A stretch of 64,000 nucleotides of DNA, from the NCBI GenBank assembly GCA_031418775.1, contig JANOJN010000170.1:40375-104374 (forward strand). The letters run 5' to 3'. The stretch's first letter is position 1; every line of letters begins with the position of its first letter. The notes beneath the pieces were generated by a model. That model made no database searches. It was not told the DNA's origin and saw only the letters and a list, made by a program, of their open reading frames with translations. This DNA is from JANLQX01 sp031418775. Its GTDB lineage: Bacteria; Actinomycetota; Acidimicrobiia; Acidimicrobiales; JANYDT01. Positions 43,968 through 52,704 of this stretch are shown piece by piece. A program made the position numbers and the translations under genes.

Positions 43968-45113
43968 CTAGGGAAGCTGATCGTTCGTGGGCCGGGGTGT
44001 GTCGGGCCACACCCAGCGGCGCAGCGCCGTGTCGCAGATGACGTAGCCCCAGCGAACGAGGTCGCGCCGAACCTGTTCGGGCAGCCCCGTCAACCGCGTT
44101 GCCACGTGCGCCGGATAGCCGGGGGGCACGTGCGCGAACGGCAGCGGATCGGGCAGCCCGTAGTCGGCCACGTCGGACGAAATGCTCCAGTAGGCGCCCG
44201 CGCGTTGCCCGTCGAGGAAGCTCTCGATCAGCTGCACCTTGCGCAATGCCCGCACCTGCGAGTTCATCACGCCGGCGACGCGCACGAACTGGCGCAACCA
44301 ATCGTTCGGTTGCTTTGCCTCCGGCTTGAAGGACTCGCCGGCATCGGACACGAGCACGGTGTCGCAGTTCGACCACACCGTCTGCAGCCCGAGGTTGTCG
44401 TAGACGCCACCGTCGGAGAGCACAAACTCTTTCAGGAACGGTTCCGGGTTCGGGTGCTGCGGCACGTGAGTGCGGTCGTACGCTCCGGTTGGCGTCGTGC
44501 GGTGGGGCGAGAAGAACGGCGGGAACGAGCTGGAGGCGGCGACAGCCACTGCGAGTGAAGTGGTGGGCTGACTCCAGATGCCGATGCTGTAGTCGCCCAT
44601 GTAGGGCCTCGAGAACCGGAACTGCTTGCCCGTCTGCAGGTTCGTGGAATCGATGACGAACCGTGGCCCCGCGTCGTCGGCGGGCAGGTCCTGCAAGGTC
44701 GCACCATCGAAGAGGTGGCGATCGTACGCGTCGGCCAGGCACCCGCTGATGGACTTGCCCGGCAGCAACCCCTTCCAGAAGCACTTCGCATCGATTCCCA
44801 CTCCGCCGAACTCGAACACACGAGACACCACCAGCGCATCCAGGTTCGTCGCCCGATCATGCTCGTCCCACTGCAGCTCGGCCCAGCGCAGGCCGAGTAC
44901 GGCGGCCGTGATCGAGCCGCCGGACACGCTGGAGACACGGCGCAACCACCGGAGCCGACCGAGCTGGTTCAGACGGATCAGGGCACCCAGGTGGAACAGC
45001 ATCGCCCGGTAGCCACCGCCCGACAGGCACAGGCCCAGCCCGACGGGAGGGCCGGCGTCGAACGGCCAGGGAGCGTGCACCATCGGAGTCGGCTTCGGCG
45101 CCTGCACGGTCAT
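43968..45113 (-). CDS. patatin-like phospholipase
   Basis: 381-residue acyl hydrolase. The oxyanion loop LCLSGGGYRAMLFHLGAL, the nucleophile block VSSVSGGS (Ser in SGGS, as in cPLA2/patatin relatives) and the catalytic aspartate in DGGVYDNLGLQ form the Ser-Asp dyad. ATG 45113 has GAGGTG upstream; the frame is open further. It is convergent with the cyclase gene, 20 bp apart. Lipid substrate and cellular role are unknown; no signal peptide is clear. Confidence 0.88.
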   Translation of the reverse strand: MTVQAPKPTPMVHAPWPFDAGPPVGLGLCLSGGGYRAMLFHLGALIRLNQLGRLRWLRRVSSVSGGSITAAVLGLRWAELQWDEHDRATNLDALVVSRVFEFGGVGIDAKCFWKGLLPGKSISGCLADAYDRHLFDGATLQDLPADDAGPRFVIDSTNLQTGKQFRFSRPYMGDYSIGIWSQPTTSLAVAVAASSSFPPFFSPHRTTPTGAYDRTHVPQHPNPEPFLKEFVLSDGGVYDNLGLQTVWSNCDTVLVSDAGESFKPEAKQPNDWLRQFVRVAGVMNSQVRALRKVQLIESFLDGQRAGAYWSISSDVADYGLPDPLPFAHVPPGYPAHVATRLTGLPEQVRRDLVRWGYVICDTALRRWVWPDTPRPTNDQLP

Positions 45114-45470
45114 CGACACCTCGTGCCCATAGGTTGCTGCATCGACGCGACCGAACCTAGTGTCCCGAATCACAAATCCGCTGCCGAGGCCGGGAGGCAC
45201 CATCTCCTCGGTGGGGTTCAGGGACGTTCAGCTAGGTGACTGGTGTGTCGCCCAGTTGAGTTGGGCGGATTGCGAGTCAGGTTCGTCGAGGGCAACAGGA
45301 GGCACCGCTAGCCAGCACCCTGCGAACGGAACGACGAGGACGCCGCCATCGGCGAAGCTGGCCGCAAGGCGTCCCAGCGAAATGGGCGACACACCACTAG
45401 GCACTCCCCCCTGGCGAGCGATCAGCGCACGGCGGCACACCGTTAGGAGTGCGATGTTCGCAGGGCTGGG
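45114..45470. other. 357-bp gap with no gene recognised
   Basis: Between the start of the patatin-like gene and the end of deoC. It must contain the patatin gene's promoter. A minus-strand frame at 45228-45440 exists but has no recognisable homology, and I see no hairpin or repeat. Confidence 0.6.
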
Positions 45471-46130
45471 CTACCAGCCGTCGAGGATGGCGCGGCCGCC
45501 CGAGGTGCCGATCCGCGTGGCGCCGGCTTCGATCATGGCTCTCGCTGTTGCCGCGTCACGGATACCGCCGGAGGCCTTGATGCCGGTGTCTTCGCCTACG
45601 GTGTCGGCCATGAGGCGCACGGCGGCCACGGTCGCGCCGCCGGAGGGATGAAACCCCGTCGAGGTCTTCACGAAGTCGGCTCCAGCGGATCTCGCCACAC
45701 GGCACGCCTCGACGATCTCGGCGTCGGTCAGGACCCCCGTCTCCAGGATGACCTTGAGCAGGGCGTTGGGGACAGCGGCGGCGACGTCGGCGATGTCGGC
45801 TTCGAGTCCGTCCCAGTCGCCAGATTTGATGAGTCCGAGGTTCGCGACCATGTCGATCTCGCTCGCGCCAGCGGCGACGGCGAGCGACGCCTCCATGGCC
45901 TTGATGCGGCTGTCGACGGCACCGCTGGGGAATCCGATGACCGTGCACACGACGATGCCGCCGTCGACGGCGTTGGCGGCAAGTTCGACATGGCACGGGC
46001 TCACGCAGACGGCACCGACACCTAGCTCGTTCGCCTCCACGCAGAGCGCCACAACCTCGTCGGGCGTGGCCTCGGGACGAAGGAGGGTGAGGTCGAGCAT
46101 GCGGGCGACATCGGCGCGGGACAGGTCCAT
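45471..46130 (-). CDS. deoC: deoxyribose-phosphate aldolase
   Basis: Splits 2-deoxyribose-5-phosphate to acetaldehyde and glyceraldehyde-3-phosphate, the last step of deoxynucleoside breakdown. The 219-residue TIM-barrel shows EIDMVANLG (Asp93), the Schiff-base lysine K155 in DFVKTSTGF, and GIKASGGIRD. Normal length for the family. It is divergent from the phosphohexo/pentomutase gene (46315), giving the two steps phosphopentomutase then aldolase. ATG start. Confidence 0.95.
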   Translation of the reverse strand: MDLSRADVARMLDLTLLRPEATPDEVVALCVEANELGVGAVCVSPCHVELAANAVDGGIVVCTVIGFPSGAVDSRIKAMEASLAVAAGASEIDMVANLGLIKSGDWDGLEADIADVAAAVPNALLKVILETGVLTDAEIVEACRVARSAGADFVKTSTGFHPSGGATVAAVRLMADTVGEDTGIKASGGIRDAATARAMIEAGATRIGTSGGRAILDGW

Positions 46131-46314
46131 GTCCCCACGTTCTCACGGCGGCCCCGGTCTCCGTTCCCGATCCACCGCCGCCGAGTTCATCGCCGGCAAG
46201 GCGGAAACTGCCCGGGATTCGTCGCCCAAACCGGTTTTGCGGGCGACGGAGACCGCATTGGCGGGCGATGCGGCCCGTGTGCAGAAGCGGCGCGGAGTTT
46301 GGAAGGATGCCGGG

Positions 46315-48024
46315 GTGACTGATTCGACTTCCGCGGGTCCTGCAGCAGTCCGTCTCGCGGCGCAGCGCTGGCTCGCCTTGGATCCCGACCCGGTCACCCG
46401 AGCGGAGACGCAGGCGCTTCTCGACGCGGCGGCGACCGGCGCCGCGAAGGCGTTGGAAGACCTCGCCAACCGCTTCACCGGACGTCTCCAGTTCGGCACG
46501 GCCGGGATTCGCGCTGCCATTGGCGCCGGGCCGCAGCGGATGAACCGGTTGGTCGTGCGGCAAACAGCGGCTGGCGTGGCGGCGGACCTACTGGCAACGG
46601 TGCCCGACGCGGCGGCGAGGGGCGTAGTCGTCGGCGGCGATGCCCGTCACGGGTCGAAGGAGTTCGTGGAAGACGTGGCCGCGGTCCTCGCTGCGGCGGG
46701 CGTCGCGTCGATGCGTTTCCCCGACCCGACGCCTACCCCGTTGGTGGCGTTCGCCACGAAGCACCTCAACGTCGCCGCCGGCATCCAGGTGACGGCGAGC
46801 CACAACCCGCCGGCCGACAACGGTATGAAGGTCTACTGGGGTGACGGTGCCCAGATCGTGCCGCCCATGGATGCGCGCATCGCCGCGGCGATCGACGTCG
46901 TCGCGACCGGTCCGATCGCCCTTGCCGGTCCGGACAGCCCGTTGGCCCAGTTCGTCGACCCGACGCTCGTCGATCAGTACGTGGAAGGGGTGCACGCGCT
47001 CGATCCGCACACCGCCTCGGCGTCAGAGCGAGCGGCGCTGAAGATCGTCATAACCCCGATGCACGGTGTGGGCGGCGTTCTGCTCGTTCGCATCCTCGGC
47101 GAAGCGGGGTTCACCCAGGTCGTGCCCGTGGCCGAACAGTTCGCACCCGACCCGGACTTCCCGACGGTGTCGTTTCCCAACCCCGAGGAGCCCGGCGCGC
47201 TCGACCTGGCGTTCGCCACGGCCCGGCGCGTCGGCGCCGACATCATCATCGCCAACGACCCGGACGCCGACCGGTGTGCCCTGGCCGTGCTCGATCCCTC
47301 GGCCGAAGGTGGATGGCGCATGCTGCGGGGTGATGAGGTCGGCTGGGTTCTCGCCGACCACCTCCTGGGGGTTCCGTCCGAGGACCCGCGCCCGACCCTG
47401 CTCGTCACGACCTTGGTTTCGTCGTCCCTGCTTCGCGCCATGGCGGCGCGTCGGGGTGCGGCCTACGTCGAAACGCTCACCGGGTTCAAGTGGCTCGCCC
47501 GGGCGGCAATGGATCGCCCCGACCACCGACTGGTCCTTGCGTATGAGGAGGCGCTCGGCTACTGCGTCGGCGATCTCGTGGCCGACAAAGACGGCTTCAG
47601 CGCTGCCCTCGTTGCGGCCGACCTTGCCGCGCGACGCAAGGCCGACGGATCGTCGCTGCTCGGTGCTCTCGCCGACATCGAGTCGACCTACGGGCGTTAC
47701 GACACCTCACAGTGGTCGCTGCGCTTCGACGGACCCGCCGCGGCCGACGACATGGCGGCGCTCATGGTTCGGGCCCGGGCCGCACACCCGTCGGAGATCG
47801 CCGGATGCACCGTGGTGGAGGAGTGGGACTACCTCACCAGCGACCCGCCGGCCGACGTCGTTGTCTTCTCCCTCGGCGAGATCGGGCGTATCACGGTGCG
47901 CCCGAGCGGGACCGAGCCGAAGTGCAAGGTCTACTTCGAGGTTGTCTCCCATGGAGGCGCGGCCGCCGTCACGGTCGACGAACTCCGGCTGGCCATGGCT
48001 CTGCTGTTGGGTGTCCCGGCGTGA
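46315..48024 (+). CDS. phosphohexose/phosphopentose mutase (alpha-D-phosphohexomutase family)
   Basis: 569-residue enzyme of the phosphoglucomutase/phosphomannomutase family. Catalytic serine S162 is in TASHNP, metal-binding NDPDADRC follows, and the sugar-binding DGFSAALVAADL and RPSGTEPKCKVYF phosphate loop are present. The long, PgmB-like form and its position beside deoC and nucleoside genes favour phosphopentomutase activity (ribose-1-phosphate to ribose-5-phosphate), but a hexose role cannot be excluded. GTG start with GGAAGG at 46301-46306. Confidence 0.88.
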   Translation: MTDSTSAGPAAVRLAAQRWLALDPDPVTRAETQALLDAAATGAAKALEDLANRFTGRLQFGTAGIRAAIGAGPQRMNRLVVRQTAAGVAADLLATVPDAAARGVVVGGDARHGSKEFVEDVAAVLAAAGVASMRFPDPTPTPLVAFATKHLNVAAGIQVTASHNPPADNGMKVYWGDGAQIVPPMDARIAAAIDVVATGPIALAGPDSPLAQFVDPTLVDQYVEGVHALDPHTASASERAALKIVITPMHGVGGVLLVRILGEAGFTQVVPVAEQFAPDPDFPTVSFPNPEEPGALDLAFATARRVGADIIIANDPDADRCALAVLDPSAEGGWRMLRGDEVGWVLADHLLGVPSEDPRPTLLVTTLVSSSLLRAMAARRGAAYVETLTGFKWLARAAMDRPDHRLVLAYEEALGYCVGDLVADKDGFSAALVAADLAARRKADGSSLLGALADIESTYGRYDTSQWSLRFDGPAAADDMAALMVRARAAHPSEIAGCTVVEEWDYLTSDPPADVVVFSLGEIGRITVRPSGTEPKCKVYFEVVSHGGAAAVTVDELRLAMALLLGVPA

Positions 48025-48046
48025 TCCGTCCGACGAACCGGGGGCA

Positions 48047-49576
48047 ATGATGCCCGAGCTCGGGCGGCTTCAGTGGGAGAAGTCCTTCGTGACTGTCCGC
48101 TCCGATGCCGCGATTCCGCTCCTCGCCCATGTTCGTGCCACGGGTTCGACGTCAGCTCCCGTGACCATCCTCGTGGTCATGTCGCCACTCGCGTCCCACG
48201 TCGCTGTCGAGACGGAGATCGAGGCCCTCGTTCGTTCGAGCCGCCGGGTCCTCGTCGCCGATCACCCCGGCACCGGTGGAAGTGACGAGTGGGCGGGCTC
48301 GCTCGACGACTGGATCGACCAGGTCGGCGGCGCGGTGGATGCCGCTGTGCTCGTCGCCATGGGTCCCGCCGCGGGCGATCGCCAGGAGCTCGCCGCGCTT
48401 GCCGAACGGTTGGAGCCACGCGCCGACGGTGCACATCTTGCCGCAGCGATCGATACCGTGCGCTCTGCTTGGGTCTTCGACCCGTGGCATGAACGAACAT
48501 CCGCCGCACGTCTGCGCGTCGTTGTTCCCGATGCCGCCGCGCTGCACGTTGCGGCCCTGCGTCTCCTCGAATCGCCGGGCACACTCACCGAGCGCGGCGC
48601 CTGGTTCGACGGACTCGCCTCGCACGTATTCAGGCCACGGCGGGCGAGCCAAGACCCTGACCCGGCCCGATCCTACGTACACACACGATTCGGGCAGGTG
48701 CACATCCGAACAGAAGGTCGTCGCAACCGGCGTCCGACGCTCCTCGCACTGCATCCGTCCCCGGGTTCGGCGCGGCCGTATGCGGACGTAGCGGCTCGGC
48801 TCGGCTCGACTCGCCGTGTCGTCTCTCCCGACATGCTCGGCAACGGGGACTCCGACGCTCCGGCGGTCCACCACGCGCTCGTCGATGCGTTGTCCCCGGA
48901 GTTCGGCGACACCTGCGGCACGGCGCGCACACTGGCCGACTACGCGGACGAGGCGATCGCTGTGCTCGACGCGCTCGGTGAGGAGGAGCCCGTCGACATC
49001 TGGGGCAACCACACCGGCGCTCTCGTCGGCATGGAGTTGGCGATCCGCCATCCGCATCGTGTGCGGCGACTGGTCTTGGACGGCATCACGATCTTCGATC
49101 CGGCCGAGAAGGCCGACATCGTTGCCCACTACCTCCCGCCGTTCGACCTCGACGACTACGGAGCCCACCTGCTCCGGGCGTGGGGCATGCGTCACGACAT
49201 GATCCTCTTCTGGCCGTGGTACCGGACGAACCCGGCCGGGTGGCGCCCGCTGGGCGCCCTCTCGCCAACGGCATTGCACGCCATCACCATGGAGCTGCTC
49301 CGCAGCGGACCAACGTTCCGCACGGCCTATGACGCTGCGTTCCGCTACCCGACCACGTCGCGGTTGCCGCTGCTCACGGTTCCGGCCATGCTCACGGTGT
49401 TTCCGACCGACCCGCTCGCCGGCGCAGTCGACGAGGCGTGCCGGCTTCTCCCGTCACTCCAGCGGGCCAGCATCGGCGGTTACGGGCCCGGTCACCTCGA
49501 AGAGTCGGTCCGGGTGATCACCGACTTCCTTGACGCGTCTGCGGCCCCGTCGGGTCGAGTCTCCGGCGGCCGCTGA
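48047..49576 (+). CDS. alpha/beta hydrolase with a second, degenerate hydrolase-like half
   Basis: 509-residue protein. The C-terminal 300 residues are a regular alpha/beta hydrolase (LLALHPSPGSARPYADVAARL, PDMLGNGDSD, DIWGNHTGALVGMELA). The nucleophile elbow is GNHTG (320-324), so the usual GxSxG serine is replaced by His and the residue that follows is Thr. The N-terminal 200 residues echo the fold (VLVADHPGTGGSD, 68-80) without an elbow. Two ATG codons in a row start it at 48047/48050. Function unknown. Its end overlaps the end of the methyltransferase gene by 123 bp. Confidence 0.75.
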   Translation: MMPELGRLQWEKSFVTVRSDAAIPLLAHVRATGSTSAPVTILVVMSPLASHVAVETEIEALVRSSRRVLVADHPGTGGSDEWAGSLDDWIDQVGGAVDAAVLVAMGPAAGDRQELAALAERLEPRADGAHLAAAIDTVRSAWVFDPWHERTSAARLRVVVPDAAALHVAALRLLESPGTLTERGAWFDGLASHVFRPRRASQDPDPARSYVHTRFGQVHIRTEGRRNRRPTLLALHPSPGSARPYADVAARLGSTRRVVSPDMLGNGDSDAPAVHHALVDALSPEFGDTCGTARTLADYADEAIAVLDALGEEEPVDIWGNHTGALVGMELAIRHPHRVRRLVLDGITIFDPAEKADIVAHYLPPFDLDDYGAHLLRAWGMRHDMILFWPWYRTNPAGWRPLGALSPTALHAITMELLRSGPTFRTAYDAAFRYPTTSRLPLLTVPAMLTVFPTDPLAGAVDEACRLLPSLQRASIGGYGPGHLEESVRVITDFLDASAAPSGRVSGGR

Positions 49577-50935
49577 GCGCACCGGCCACCACCCGGGAAG
49601 AGCCGTCCGCATGCCCGATGCGTACTTCGTCAGCCGTTCGCGGTCGCTCGCGTTGAGCAGATCGATAACATCGAAATACGCCCGAGGGCCGGCTGCTCGC
49701 AACGCGCGTGCCGGCTCACCGTTGCGTTCGGGAAGAGACGTTGTCAGGAGGACAATGGGGCAACCGTTGACGTGATCGCGAACGGCGTGAAGGCGGCCAA
49801 GGGTGTCAAAGACCGCGCTTGCGTTGGTCATCCCTCCGCGGTGTGTCATATGCGCGCCGACGGTTTTGAAGTACCACGTCTGCCCGAGATCGTCGAGGGC
49901 TCGGAAGTCGAGGGAAACCCCGGTCTTTGGGATCCTTGGAGACACGCTGGCAACGGTGAAGCCCGCGTTCCGGAGCACGGACTCGGCCATCTTCGCCGTG
50001 CCGAGCGAAGCCTCACCGCTCACGTCATCTGTGCGCGTACCTTCTATGGCAACGCGAGCGCGAGCAACTTCGACATAGGCCGGGTCGAGGTCGTAACCGA
50101 TGAATCGCCGACCGAGCCGAGACGCCGCGATCAAGGCGGAGCCGCTGCCGAGGAAGGGATCGAGAACGAGGTCGTTCTCATACGTATACAGACGAATGAG
50201 CTTCTCGGGGAGCTCTACCGGGAACGGTGCCGGATGACCCACCCGCTTCGCTGACTCGGGTGTGATGTCCCAGACGTCGAGCGTCAGCGAGAGGAAGTCG
50301 TCGGTGGCGATGCTGGCCACGTGCGGAAGGTGCTCCTTCGCCCGTGTGGCCGCGTTGCGCGCCCGATCGAAGCGGCCCTTCGACGCAATGATGACGCGTT
50401 CTGTGAGGTCACGGAGCACCGGGTTCGCCGGGCTGCGATACGAACCCCACGCGCACGAACCAGTGGCGCCGACCGCCTTGCGCCAGATCACCTCGCCGCG
50501 CAGCAGCAGTCCGAGGTCGTCCTGGAGGATACGGATCACGTCGGCCGACAGACTGCGGTACGGCTTGCGTCCGAGATTGGCGACATTTACCGCGATCCGT
50601 CCACCGGGCTCGAGCACTCGGACACATTCGGTGAACACCTCGCGAAGCATGTCGAGGAACTCGACGTAGGAGGACGGCACGTGATCGGCAGTCAACTCTT
50701 CCTCGTACTGCTTGCCGGCGAAGTACGGCGGTGACGTGACCACGAGGGCGACCGAACCGTCCGGGAGCGCGGTCATGGCGCGGGAGTCGCCACAGACGAA
50801 CGGCTCGACGATCTCGAACGGCGCCAGCACGGTGGCGTCGTCGGACAGTCTCGGTGCGGCGAAGCGGGTGTAGAAGCCCGTGGCGTCGTGGGTCTCCCGG
50901 CGGCCCGATCCAAAGTTCGATGTCGACGTGGCCAC
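49454..50935 (-). CDS. DNA N4/N6 methyltransferase with C-terminal nuclease-like domain
   Basis: 493-residue beta-class amino-methyltransferase: motif IV TSPPY at 67-71 precedes the SAM-binding motif I DPFLGSGS at 259-266; the target-recognition part lies between. Residues about 312-445 look like a PD-(D/E)XK-type domain (VSLDFRALDDLGQTWYF, then GGMTNASAVFDTLGRL, then IVLLTTSLPE) but the catalytic Glu position is Lys (FKTVG), so it is probably inactive as nuclease. No separate restriction gene is adjacent. The last 41 codons overlap the convergent hydrolase gene and are likely read past an ancestral stop. GTG start at 50935. Confidence 0.85.
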   Translation of the reverse strand: MATSTSNFGSGRRETHDATGFYTRFAAPRLSDDATVLAPFEIVEPFVCGDSRAMTALPDGSVALVVTSPPYFAGKQYEEELTADHVPSSYVEFLDMLREVFTECVRVLEPGGRIAVNVANLGRKPYRSLSADVIRILQDDLGLLLRGEVIWRKAVGATGSCAWGSYRSPANPVLRDLTERVIIASKGRFDRARNAATRAKEHLPHVASIATDDFLSLTLDVWDITPESAKRVGHPAPFPVELPEKLIRLYTYENDLVLDPFLGSGSALIAASRLGRRFIGYDLDPAYVEVARARVAIEGTRTDDVSGEASLGTAKMAESVLRNAGFTVASVSPRIPKTGVSLDFRALDDLGQTWYFKTVGAHMTHRGGMTNASAVFDTLGRLHAVRDHVNGCPIVLLTTSLPERNGEPARALRAAGPRAYFDVIDLLNASDRERLTKYASGMRTALPGWWPVRSAAAGDSTRRGRRRVKEVGDHPDRLFEVTGPVTADAGPLE

Positions 50936-51064
50936 GGTGTCAACGACGGTAGTGGGCAGCGCCGCCCTCCGCGATTCTCGTGGGCCAGCTCACGTGCTTG
51001 GGCCAGCAAACACGCGGCAGGTCACCGTCAGCCGGCCCGAGCGAGCCGGCTGGCCCACGGGAAA

Positions 51065-52162
51065 CTACGCGGCGGCCAACTCGGCGGCGAGGGCGGCGTA
51101 GCGCGGCTTGATGACCTGCTCGATCAGATGCAGGCGGCCATCGAAGGCCCAGAACGCGCTCTTCATGCCGTTGACCGTGAACCAGCGGAGATCATCGAGT
51201 CCATAGTCGAAGGTGTCGCACAAGGTGGCGAACTCCGACGACATGGAGCAGCCACTCATGAGGCGATTGTCGGTGTTGACGGTCACCCTGAACCGGAGCC
51301 GCTTGAGCAGGTGGATGGGGTGTTCGGCGATGGATCTCGCCGCACCGGTGTGGACGTTCGAGGTCGGGCACATCTCGAGCGGCACCCGACGATCGCGGAC
51401 GTAGGAGGCCAGACGGCCGAGCGCGTACGTGCCGTCGGGCCGCATGGTGATGTCGTCGACGATGCGGACTCCGTGGCCCAGGCGCTCGGCGCCGCAGTAC
51501 TGCAGCGCCTCGTGGATCGACGGCAGACCGAACGCTTCGCCGGCATGGATTGTGGTGTGGAAGTTCGCCTCGTGGATGCGATTGAAGGCCCCGAGATGAC
51601 GAGACGGCGGGAAGCCGTCCTCCGGTCCAGCGATGTCGAAACCGATCACGTTGTTGTCCCGATGGCGGATCGCCAGCTCGGCGATCTCGAACGAGTGCGC
51701 CTCCTGGCGCATCGCCGACAGCAGGGTGCCGATGGTGATCGTGTTGCCGACGGACTCCGCTGACTTCCGGCCGATCTCGAACCCCTCGACGACGGCGTCG
51801 ACGACAGTGTCGAGGCTGAGGCCTTTCTTCAGATGCTGCTCCGGAGCAAAGCGGATCTCGGCGTAGACGACGCCATCGGCGGCGAGGTCCTCGGCCGCCT
51901 CCGCGGCGATGCGGGTGAGCGCATCTCGGTCCTGCATCACGCCCACCGTGTGGTCGAAGGTGGAGAGGTAGAGCGGCAACGACAGTCGATCAGCGCCTTC
52001 GCGGATCTTCGCCGCGAGATCGTCAGGATCGGTTGATGGAAGCCCGGCGTAACCGAACTCCTTGGCCAGGTCGATCATCGTTTGCGGACGCAAGCCGCCG
52101 TCGAGATGATCGTGGAGGAGGACCTTCGGGGCTCGGCGGATGACTTCCAGCGAAAGGCTCAT
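51065..52162 (-). CDS. add: adenosine deaminase
   Basis: Zinc enzyme converting adenosine to inosine. 365 residues. The metal-binding HDHLDGG (H17, H19), HAGEAFGLPSIHEAL, GHGVRI and a later VNTDNRLMSG replace the usual HTD/NTDDP blocks. ATG 52162 begins at SLSLEVIRRAPKVLLHDH. It sits in the nucleoside salvage group and is divergent from ridA, 126 bp apart. Confidence that it acts on adenosine is high, with deoxyadenosine also likely. Confidence 0.94.
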   Translation of the reverse strand: MSLSLEVIRRAPKVLLHDHLDGGLRPQTMIDLAKEFGYAGLPSTDPDDLAAKIREGADRLSLPLYLSTFDHTVGVMQDRDALTRIAAEAAEDLAADGVVYAEIRFAPEQHLKKGLSLDTVVDAVVEGFEIGRKSAESVGNTITIGTLLSAMRQEAHSFEIAELAIRHRDNNVIGFDIAGPEDGFPPSRHLGAFNRIHEANFHTTIHAGEAFGLPSIHEALQYCGAERLGHGVRIVDDITMRPDGTYALGRLASYVRDRRVPLEMCPTSNVHTGAARSIAEHPIHLLKRLRFRVTVNTDNRLMSGCSMSSEFATLCDTFDYGLDDLRWFTVNGMKSAFWAFDGRLHLIEQVIKPRYAALAAELAAA

Positions 52163-52288
52163 GTCCCATTCTTGCCTGCGTCCGGGAGGGTGGCGCCGCC
52201 GCGCCGCGACTTGGCGCGCCGGGAGAGGTCTGGGACGTCCGACCCGGGTCCGGCCGATCTTGCGACTTGTCGCGTAACCTCGCCTGCC

Positions 52289-52699
52289 ATGTCGGATCGT
52301 CAGCGGATTTCGTCGGGTCTGCCCTACGAGCTCATCGTCGGATACAGCCGGGCCATCCGTGTCCACGAGCACGTCTACGTCTCCGGGACCACCCCGCAGT
52401 GGGAGAACGGCACGGTCGACCCCGATCCGGAGCGACAGGTGCGGCGCTGCTTCGAGATCATCGAGAAGGCGCTGATGGAGGCGGGCGGCTCGTTGGCCGA
52501 CGTTGTCCGCACGCGCATCTACCTGACCAGCACTGACACCGTCCGCGCCGTCGAGAAGGTGCACGGCGAGCTCTTCGGCGACGTCCGTCCGGCGAACTCC
52601 ACCGTCGTCGTTGCCGCGCTCCTCAATCCGGCTTGGAAGGTCGAGATCGAAGCCGACGCGGTGATCGGGTCGAGAGACCGCGAACACACCGGTAGCTGA
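52289..52699 (+). CDS. RidA family protein (enamine/imine deaminase)
   Basis: 136-residue protein of the YjgF/RidA family, which removes reactive enamines and imines formed in amino-acid metabolism. The family's SGTTP and catalytic arginine in RTRIYLTS are present, with VHGELFGDVRPANSTVVVAALL at the end. The nucleoside hydrolase gene begins six bases downstream, suggesting one operon. The protein begins at ATG 52289. Confidence 0.9.
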   Translation: MSDRQRISSGLPYELIVGYSRAIRVHEHVYVSGTTPQWENGTVDPDPERQVRRCFEIIEKALMEAGGSLADVVRTRIYLTSTDTVRAVEKVHGELFGDVRPANSTVVVAALLNPAWKVEIEADAVIGSRDREHTGS

Positions 52700-52704
52700 G
52701 CCGC

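Noticed and set aside
42448..44784. Minus-strand frame of 778 codons opposite the cyclase C-terminal region
   Set aside because: Antisense shadow; composition typical of reversed GC-rich coding DNA.
45228..45440. 70-codon minus-strand frame in the gap before deoC
   Set aside because: No homology, no ribosome site; probably chance.
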